Source of the DNA: Hyphomicrobiales bacterium
GTDB taxonomy: Bacteria > Pseudomonadota > Alphaproteobacteria > Rhizobiales > Rhizobiaceae
Direction: 5' to 3'
Length of the DNA: 64,000 bases
Assembly: GCA_900471925.1 (NCBI GenBank)
Contig: UCGV01000026.1
Location: 1 to 64,000, forward strand
Under the pieces are notes generated by a model. The model had not been told where the DNA came from. It did not search any database and saw only the letters and a program-made list of their open reading frames with translations. Positions 58,448 to 64,000 of the stretch are shown piece by piece (position 1 is the first letter of the stretch; each line of letters begins with the position of its first letter). The translations under genes were made by a program, and so were the position numbers.

Positions 58448-59464
58448 ATGTACAGCCTGAAATCGACGACTGAAAGCAAGCCGGTTTTTGCCGTGGCGCC
58501 CATGATCGACTGGACCGATCGTCACTGCCGGTATTTCCACCGCCAGATCAGCCGCAATGCCCTGCTCTATACGGAAATGGTTGTCGCCGATGCCATCATC
58601 CATGGCCCGCGCGATCGTCTGCTCTCCTTCGATACCGCCGAACATCCCGTCGCCCTGCAGCTCGGCGGCTCGGATCCGGCAAAGCTTGCCGAAGCGGTGC
58701 GCATTGCGGCACCCTATGGTTATGACGAGATCAATCTCAATGTCGGCTGTCCGTCCGATCGCGTCCAGTCCGGCACGTTCGGTGCCTGCCTGATGCTGAC
58801 GCCGGAGACGGTGGCGACGTGCGTGGCCGCCATGAAGAAGGTTGCGGATGTTCCCGTCACCGTCAAATGCCGCATCGGCGTTGATGAGCAGGATCCGGAA
58901 GTGGCGCTGCCGACGCTGATGACGCGCGTGCTCGATGCCGGCGCCGATGCGATATGGGTCCATGCCCGCAAGGCCTGGCTGAAGGGCCTTTCGCCCAAGG
59001 AAAACCGCGAGATCCCGCCGCTCGATTACGAGATCGTCTACCGCATGAAGCAGCGTTTCCCCGATGTCTTCATCGGCATAAATGGCGGCATCCACACGCT
59101 GGATGAGGCAGAAGGCCACCTTGCCCATGTCGATGGCGTCATGCTCGGCCGCGCCGCCTATCAGAATGCCGCCATCCTCTCCGAGGTCGATCAGCGCTTC
59201 TACGGCGCGGACGCCTCCGAGCCGGACTGGAACGCGCTCTCAGAGCGCATGATGGCCTATGCCGAGCGCCATATCGCCAGCGGCGGCCGTTTGCAGCATG
59301 TCGCCCGCCATATGGTCGGCCTCTTCACCGGTCTGCCCGGCGCGCGCCGCTACCGCCAGATCCTCTCCACCGATGCGGCAAAGCCCAATGCCGGCCCGGA
59401 AGTGATCGCCGCGGCCTTCGCCGCCGTCGATTTCTCAGGCGCCGCGCAGGCCGCCAGCGCCTGA
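58448..59464 (+). CDS. dusA: tRNA-dihydrouridine(20/20a) synthase DusA
   Basis: A 338-residue FMN enzyme reducing uridine 20/20a of tRNA with NADPH. The N-terminus FAVAPMIDWTDRHCRYFHRQIS is typical of DusA, followed by ALQLGGSDPAKLAEA. The catalytic Cys is in NLNVGCPSDRVQSGTFGACLM (about residue 100). VTVKCRIGVDEQD and WVHARKAWLKGLSPKENREIPPLDY (in parts) complete the family. The 5' part of dusA is a known integration site for phages and islands, and a short inverted copy of it occurs at 60091. Confidence 0.95.
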   Translation: MYSLKSTTESKPVFAVAPMIDWTDRHCRYFHRQISRNALLYTEMVVADAIIHGPRDRLLSFDTAEHPVALQLGGSDPAKLAEAVRIAAPYGYDEINLNVGCPSDRVQSGTFGACLMLTPETVATCVAAMKKVADVPVTVKCRIGVDEQDPEVALPTLMTRVLDAGADAIWVHARKAWLKGLSPKENREIPPLDYEIVYRMKQRFPDVFIGINGGIHTLDEAEGHLAHVDGVMLGRAAYQNAAILSEVDQRFYGADASEPDWNALSERMMAYAERHIASGGRLQHVARHMVGLFTGLPGARRYRQILSTDAAKPNAGPEVIAAAFAAVDFSGAAQAASA

Positions 59465-59498
59465 ACCTTCGCGATATCCCCGCCTTTCATGCCGCGCG

Positions 59499-59514
59499 GC
59501 CGCCACCCGGCGGC
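59499..59514 (+). terminator. GC-rich hairpin after dusA
   Basis: GCCGCC-ACCC-GGCGGC stem-loop 35 bases after the stop, without a T run. Confidence 0.4.
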
Positions 59515-59588
59515 GGCTCTCTCACGCGTCATCGACCTGTCACGTCAGCTGATGTAATGCGGTTCACCACGTCAGGCAGGACTCAATC

Positions 59589-60092
59589 ATGCGCATCAGA
59601 CCCGCCACAAACCACGATTTCGCCGCCCTGCGCGCCATCGAGCTTGCTTCCTTCGAGACATTGCGGGCGGCCGGTGGCGTTAGTGGCGAGCCATCCGCCA
59701 GCAGCGACGACGAGCTGCAGCACTATCTCGACCACGCCCTCCTCTACGCCGCCTGCGATGCCGATGACGTGCCGGTCGGCTATGCCGGCGCCTATGTGGC
59801 AGAAAGCTCCCTGCATATCGGCGAGATGGATGTGCATCCTTCCTGGCAGCGAAAGGGTCTCGGCCGTCAACTCCTGCAGACGCTGCTGACCGAAGGACGC
59901 GCCCGAAATCTCGACAATGCGACGCTGACGACAGACCGTTTCGCCGCCTTCAATGCGCCCTTTTATGCAACGCTCGGCTTTCGCCTGCTCGAAGTGCAGG
60001 ATTGCCCGCCTCGCCTGCAGGCCATTCTCGCGGCCGAGGCGGAAAAGGGGCTCGATCCGCTGCGGCGCGTCGGGATGCTGCTGACGTTCTGA
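59589..60092 (+). CDS. GNAT family N-acetyltransferase
   Basis: A 167-residue GNAT. Motif A is MDVHPSWQRKGLGRQLLQTLL (about residues 80-100, acyl-CoA loop RKGLGR) and motif B FNAPFYATLGFRLLEV (about 118-133). The N-terminal IRPATNHDFAALRAIE is typical too. RBS not strong. Substrate unknown; members acetylate amines, antibiotics or proteins. Bases 59465-59588 contain only the dusA hairpin. Confidence 0.9.
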   Translation: MRIRPATNHDFAALRAIELASFETLRAAGGVSGEPSASSDDELQHYLDHALLYAACDADDVPVGYAGAYVAESSLHIGEMDVHPSWQRKGLGRQLLQTLLTEGRARNLDNATLTTDRFAAFNAPFYATLGFRLLEVQDCPPRLQAILAAEAEKGLDPLRRVGMLLTF

Positions 60093-60150
60093 GATCGGCG
60101 GCCGAAATATCGGCAATGGCAGTCCGTCCGGTCGATCACGGGGCGTAACA
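60091..60150 (-). repeat. inverted relic of the dusA 5' end
   Basis: On the minus strand this reads RPVIDRTDCHCRYFGRRS, close to the dusA segment APMIDWTDRHCRYFHRQIS (58500-58550), also at the base level (GTGATCGACCGGAC...CGATATTTCGGCCG). It has no start or downstream frame. Element integration into dusA commonly uses this very region, so it may be an old att remnant, though in inverted orientation. Confidence 0.5.
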
Positions 60151-60267
60151 GCGCCCGGGTCTTCACAACCCTACGGCGGCACAGTAACCTGCACTGCCCC
60201 CGGATATGCCGCAGCCCGAATGCCTATGCACTAGCCACCCTGCAACAGCCATCGGAGGCCCGCCAGC

Positions 60268-61101
60268 ATGAAAGATGTCGTTGCCTTGGTAACCGGCGCA
60301 AGCCGCGGTGTCGGCCGCGGAATTGCGCTTGCCCTTCTCGCCGAAGGCGCCACCGTTCACGTCACCGGCAGGACGCGCTCGGAGGCGCAGGCAGGCACGC
60401 GAACGGGATCGCTGGAAGGCCTCGCGCGCGAGGCTGCCGACCTGCCCGGCCGCCTCGTCACCCATCCCTGCGACCACGCCGACGACGCCGATAATGCGCG
60501 CATGGCCGAGGAGATCAGCGCCGGCAACAGGCTGGATATTCTGGTCAACAATGCCTGGCCTGGTTACGAAAACATGGTCGAGAACGGCGATTTCACCTGG
60601 CCCCGCCCTTTCTGGGAGCAGCCCCTCTGGCGCTGGGACGCGATGATGGGGACGGCTCTGAAGGCCGCTTTCCTGATGTCGCGCGCCGCAGCACCCATCA
60701 TGGTCTCGCAGAAGCGCGGCCTGATCGTCAATATTTCCTTCTGGGCGGCGCAGGTCTACGACGGCAACGCGATCTACGGCATGGCCAAGGCCGCCGCCAA
60801 CAAGATGGCTGCGGATTTCGCTCATGAATTGCGCCCGCACAATGTCGCCGCCGTGGCGCTCTATCCCGGCCTAGTGCGCACCGAAGCCGTCATGCAGAAT
60901 GCGGAATATTTCGACCTCACGAATTCCGAATCCCCCCGCTTCATCGGCCACGTCATATCAGGCCTCTGGCGTGACCCGGCACTGATGTCGAAATCGGGAA
61001 AGGTCCAGGTCGCAGCAGCGCTCGGCCGCGAATATGACATACCCGATATCGACGGCTATCGGCCCGTTCCCCTGGCAGCGGCAGACTTTGCCAAAAGCTG
61101 A
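60268..61101 (+). CDS. short-chain dehydrogenase/reductase, DHRS1-like
   Basis: A 277-residue SDR. VALVTGASRGVGRGIALALLAEGATVHVTGRTR (in parts: TGASRGVGRG at about residues 9-18) binds NAD(P). NNAWPGYENM replaces the usual NNAG, VNISFWAAQVY has the catalytic Ser, and YGMAKAAANK gives YxxxK. Together with the WWxRPFWEQPLWRWDAM-like block this fits the DHRS1-like subgroup. RBS GGAGG. It stands alone; substrate unknown. Confidence 0.88.
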   Translation: MKDVVALVTGASRGVGRGIALALLAEGATVHVTGRTRSEAQAGTRTGSLEGLAREAADLPGRLVTHPCDHADDADNARMAEEISAGNRLDILVNNAWPGYENMVENGDFTWPRPFWEQPLWRWDAMMGTALKAAFLMSRAAAPIMVSQKRGLIVNISFWAAQVYDGNAIYGMAKAAANKMAADFAHELRPHNVAAVALYPGLVRTEAVMQNAEYFDLTNSESPRFIGHVISGLWRDPALMSKSGKVQVAAALGREYDIPDIDGYRPVPLAAADFAKS

Positions 61102-61171
61102 ATTTACGCCCGCTATTCCACAATATCCGTGCGCTCGACATAGGACTGCCGGGGCAAACTCAAATCTCCCC

Positions 61172-61711
61172 TCAAGCCGCCACCAGCAGCATCACATAGG
61201 CCACCACCGTCACCATCAGCCCGCGAAACGCGATCGTCACGAAGCGATATTTGCTGCGCGCTATGTGCGAGAGAATATCGGCATTCTCCATGTACTGGTC
61301 GAAGAGATAGCGCTCGTCGCGGCGCATCGCCGCCTCGAAGAAGGCGTCGTGGTGTTTCGGCCAGGCGCCCCAGAACATCGAGGTGGAGCGGTCGAGCCGG
61401 CGGGGCAGCACCACGAGGATCGCTGACAGGATCGAGAAGACGGAGGCCGCGGCCAGCAGGCCGGAGAAGAGAATGGCCTGCGGCGTGCCGTTTTCATAGC
61501 GCGCGAAGGTGAAGACCGCCCTCACCTCGCTGGAGCTGACAAGAAAGGCCAGCATGAACGTGAAGATGTAAGCGGCCTTCTGATCGGAGATTTTGATCTG
61601 GTCGTAGAATATGTCGTTGATTTTCTTGATGTGATCAAAATACTCAGCCCCGATATCCTCGCTCGATTGAGAAGTGGAAGGCAGTTCCGCATAATTCTCG
61701 AACTCGCTCAC
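61172..61711 (-). CDS. Pycsar-effector-type membrane protein
   Basis: A 179-residue protein. KISDQKAAYIFTFMLAFLVSS (about residues 39-59) begins with the SDxKA pattern of PycTM-type effectors. VLPRRLDRSTSMFWGAW is the middle motif and YLFDQYMENADILSHIARSKYRFVTIAF (in parts: YMENADIL, SKYRFVTIAF) the C-terminal one, followed by the last membrane segment. Three segments in all. GTG 61711 is chosen for GGAG at six bases; TTG 61744 is the other option. In Pycsar immunity a neighbouring cyclase makes cCMP or cUMP that triggers the effector. No cyclase is visible in this window. Confidence 0.72.
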   Translation of the reverse strand: MSEFENYAELPSTSQSSEDIGAEYFDHIKKINDIFYDQIKISDQKAAYIFTFMLAFLVSSSEVRAVFTFARYENGTPQAILFSGLLAAASVFSILSAILVVLPRRLDRSTSMFWGAWPKHHDAFFEAAMRRDERYLFDQYMENADILSHIARSKYRFVTIAFRGLMVTVVAYVMLLVAA

Positions 61712-61841
61712 ATAAAACTCCGGCCTGAAATAGTGTTTCCCCAATATTACACTTGCCCATTAAAGCAAGAACGCGTGTACAGCCAGCTTGACTTTTACGC
61801 CCCGCTTGGCCAAAGGGGAAAAAGGTACGGGGGTATCTGTC

Positions 61842-64000
61842 ATGTCGGGGTTCAGGTCCATTCTGCGCGCAGGGTCTTCACTTGCGCTCACGTCAGCGTT
61901 GCTTGCATGGCCGGTCGCAGCCGAGCCGCTGCAGCGCCCGACGCCGGTTGCGGGTTCGGTCATTGCGCGCAAGACGGGCGAGGAAGTGCGCTTCGTCGAT
62001 GTCACCAACTGGCGCGTCGTCGACCTCAATCAGGATCTGCTCGATGGCGACGTGCTGCGCACCAATGCCACCGGCCAGCTCGCGATCCTCTTTTCCGATC
62101 ACACGCAGATCCGCCTCGGCCGCAACTCTTCGCTCCAGGTCAAGAAGATGTCGGCCACAGGCGACACGATCCTCAACCTGCAGTCCGGCACCATCTGGGC
62201 CCGTGCCCAGCGCGGCGGCCAGGGCCTGACGGTCGAGACACCGGCCGCCGCCGCCGCCATCCGCGGCACGGACTGGACGATGACCGTCGAAGGCGCCAAG
62301 ACGTCGATGATCGTGCTCGAAGGCCGCGTCTCGCTCTCCAACCCGCAGGGCAGCGTCGATGTCAACGAGGGTGAAGGCGCCGTCGCCACCATCGGCCAGG
62401 CACCGCGCAAGCTCGTCATCGTTACCCCGGATGACCGCGAGCAGATGCTGTTTTACCTGAACCTGCGCGATGGGTTCGGCCTCATGCCCACCTCGCCACT
62501 GCCGGCCGGTCGCATGGCGTCCGAGCGCCGCCGCGTCATGGCGCTGCCGCCTGAGCGGCGGACGACCGAAGACTGGTTGACGCTGGCAGAGCTGCAGAGT
62601 GCCTTTGACGGACGGCAAGTCGCAGCTGCAACGTTGCAGGCGCTACGCGGCCGCAAGTTGACGGCGGCCCAGCAGGCGCGTGTCGACCTGATCGAGGCGA
62701 CCATCGCCGGCTCCGAGAAGCGCTACACCGATGCCGCCAGGCTTTTTGAGAGGGCTGCGCCGCATCTCGACGCCGATAGACGCAACATGGCGCAGTACGG
62801 CGGCTATTTCGCCCGTTCGCTCGCCGATCCCGCCCATGTCGAGAAGCCGCCGGCGGCATCTGTCGGTGTCTATGGCGCGATCATGCAGGCCTATACGGTG
62901 GGCTTCCTGCAGAATCCGCGCGCGGCCATCGAGATCATCAGTCAGGCGGAAAAGCGCTATCCCAACGACCCTACCCTGCCGGCGATGCGCGCCCAGCTTG
63001 CCCAGCTCATCGACGACAGGGTGCAGATGAAGGAAGCAGCGGATCGTTCGCTGGCACTCGATCCCGATCATCCGATCGGCCTTGCCGCGCGCGCCGGCTA
63101 CAAGGCCGCCTACGAGAGCGATATCAACGGTGCGCTCGCAGATCTGAACCGCGCCATAGAACTTGCCCCCGGCGCCTCCGGCTCACTGAACAGCATGGGG
63201 CTGCTGCAGAGCGCTCGCGACGCCGATGGCGAGGCGGAAAAGGCCTTCCTGAAGGCGATCGCGCTCGATCCGCAGGATCCGGTGCCGCATGCCAACCTCG
63301 CCATCCTCTACCTCGATCAGTCGCGCATGAAGGAAGCCAAGCGCGAGATCGATACTGCCCTGGCCGTCGATCCCTCCTTCGATATCGCGCTTCTCGCCCG
63401 TGGACGCTACTACCTGCAGACAGGCGAGCGCGACAAGGCGCTGGAAGACCTGCTCGCTGCCAGCACTGCCAACCCGGCCCACTCGCAATCGCAGCTCATG
63501 CTCGCCGCCGCCCATTATGAAAAGGGTGACCGCCTCCCCTTCGAGCAAGCTCTGGACAATGCTGACCGGCTGGACAAGAACGACCCCGTCATCTCCTCCT
63601 TCCGCACCGCCGTCGATATCGACGACTACAATGCCGATGGCGCCATCGCCAACGCGCAGGAATTCCTGCGCCGCTCGCGCGCCCGCGGCGGCGATTTTGT
63701 CGGCCTCGGCGCCAATGAGGATGCCGGCTCGACGCTGAACAACGCCTTCCGCCTGCAGGGCCTGGATGCCTGGGGCCGCTATTATGGCGATGCCGTCTTC
63801 AGCCCCTTCGAGGGCACCGGCTATACCGACCAGGCGCTCAAGGGCAGCATCTTTCCCTACGTCAATGCGACGAGCTTCAGCGATGACAGCGTCAGCCAGT
63901 ATCGCGCCAATACATCGAGCTTCTCCTCGCTCTTCCAGGGCCTGCTGCTCGATCCGCATATGCTGTCCGGCCGTTCGCGCGCGGCCACGATCCTGCGCAC
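61842..64000 (+). CDS. FecR-domain TPR protein, incomplete at window end
   Basis: At least 719 residues and still open at 64000. A signal peptide ends ALLAWPVAAEP (about residue 25). A FecR domain follows (about 45-165), with DLLDGDVLRTNATGQLAILFSDHTQIRLGRNSSL (in parts) and VETPAAAAAIRGTDWTMTV. TPR repeats run from about residue 245 to 600 (GALADLNRAIELAPGASGSLNSMG, AEKAFLKAIALDPQDPVPHANLAILY, in parts). Start ATG 61842 follows GGGGG at eight bases. It is not the sigma-factor-linked FecR type. In some alphaproteobacteria such proteins neighbour CHASE2 cyclases; the downstream gene is outside the window. Confidence 0.85.
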   Translation, partial: MSGFRSILRAGSSLALTSALLAWPVAAEPLQRPTPVAGSVIARKTGEEVRFVDVTNWRVVDLNQDLLDGDVLRTNATGQLAILFSDHTQIRLGRNSSLQVKKMSATGDTILNLQSGTIWARAQRGGQGLTVETPAAAAAIRGTDWTMTVEGAKTSMIVLEGRVSLSNPQGSVDVNEGEGAVATIGQAPRKLVIVTPDDREQMLFYLNLRDGFGLMPTSPLPAGRMASERRRVMALPPERRTTEDWLTLAELQSAFDGRQVAAATLQALRGRKLTAAQQARVDLIEATIAGSEKRYTDAARLFERAAPHLDADRRNMAQYGGYFARSLADPAHVEKPPAASVGVYGAIMQAYTVGFLQNPRAAIEIISQAEKRYPNDPTLPAMRAQLAQLIDDRVQMKEAADRSLALDPDHPIGLAARAGYKAAYESDINGALADLNRAIELAPGASGSLNSMGLLQSARDADGEAEKAFLKAIALDPQDPVPHANLAILYLDQSRMKEAKREIDTALAVDPSFDIALLARGRYYLQTGERDKALEDLLAASTANPAHSQSQLMLAAAHYEKGDRLPFEQALDNADRLDKNDPVISSFRTAVDIDDYNADGAIANAQEFLRRSRARGGDFVGLGANEDAGSTLNNAFRLQGLDAWGRYYGDAVFSPFEGTGYTDQALKGSIFPYVNATSFSDDSVSQYRANTSSFSSLFQGLLLDPHMLSGRSRAATILR

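Noticed and set aside
1..64000. tRNA or rRNA genes, transposases and integrases
   Set aside because: No T-arm-like GGTTCGAnTCC cloverleaf, rRNA segment, DDE transposase or recombinase motif was recognised by eye; a tRNAscan and HMM search would be needed to exclude them.

Overview
The window looks like chromosome or large-replicon DNA of an alphaproteobacterium of the Rhizobiaceae (Rhizobium/Agrobacterium type). This rests on high GC with strong GC3 bias in most genes, at least 14 copies of a rhizobial REP-like palindrome (CTCGGGCTTGTCCCGAG), the GCAATTCCGG/CCGGAATTGC and AGAGCATTTC palindromes typical of rhizobia, an iron box of RirA type (TGA-N9-TCA), an alphaproteobacterial LexA box (GTTC-N7-GTTC) and a 3-TM holin of the gene-transfer-agent type. 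No tRNA, rRNA, CRISPR array, transposase or integrase was recognised. All assignments come from reading the sequence; no database search was run.

Layout. 0-4.8 kb: a membrane protein, a small lipoprotein, a TetR regulator, then a lineage-specific family of five related membrane-protein genes on the minus strand, one broken by a frameshift. 4.8-12.3 kb: a phage-derived block with two giant virion-like proteins (813 and 1259 aa), a small coiled-coil membrane protein and two holin-like proteins, without capsid, portal or terminase. 12.4-18.4 kb: housekeeping and unknown genes, including an inositol-phosphatase family enzyme, a GNAT-like protein and a class-I flavin disulfide reductase. 19-24.4 kb: a redoxin, a terminator, then FAD oxidoreductase, 2[4Fe-4S] ferredoxin, and an SsuBCA/TauABC-like ABC transporter. 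24.9-32.6 kb: an HlyD-type pair, a nucleoside deaminase, a divergent LysR/SDR pair with a palindromic operator, an FkbM methyltransferase and a YCII protein. 32.7-38.4 kb: a probable iron/heme operon (TonB-dependent receptor, ABC exporter-like fusion, HemS-like protein, ChaN-like protein) with a RirA-type box. 38.8-43.3 kb: DUF1269, two transglutaminase-like proteins and a SulP transporter.

43.6-45.2 kb: a lower-GC lone gene encoding a SEC-C zinc motif joined to a possible PD-(D/E)xK nuclease, which reads as a horizontally acquired defence-type gene. 45.3-47.8 kb: an HWE histidine kinase and its decayed partial copy flank a YedK/HMCES gene. 48.6-55.4 kb: a second phage-derived block with a repressor, possible operators, winged-helix protein, P4-type primase-helicase, SGNH hydrolase and GH108 muramidase. 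A 16-17 nt motif lies upstream of genes in both phage blocks, suggesting that they share an origin or regulation. 55.5-64 kb: small secreted proteins, a LexA-boxed small gene, a 25-residue membrane peptide, dusA with a short inverted relic of its own 5' end (dusA is a known integration target), a GNAT, an SDR, an apparently orphan Pycsar-type effector, and a FecR-TPR protein running off the end.

The strongest candidates for new biology are the SEC-C/nuclease protein, the Pycsar-type effector without a visible cyclase, the two phage-derived blocks, the flavoprotein/ferredoxin/ABC operon, and the iron/heme operon bracketed by YCII 3' ends.
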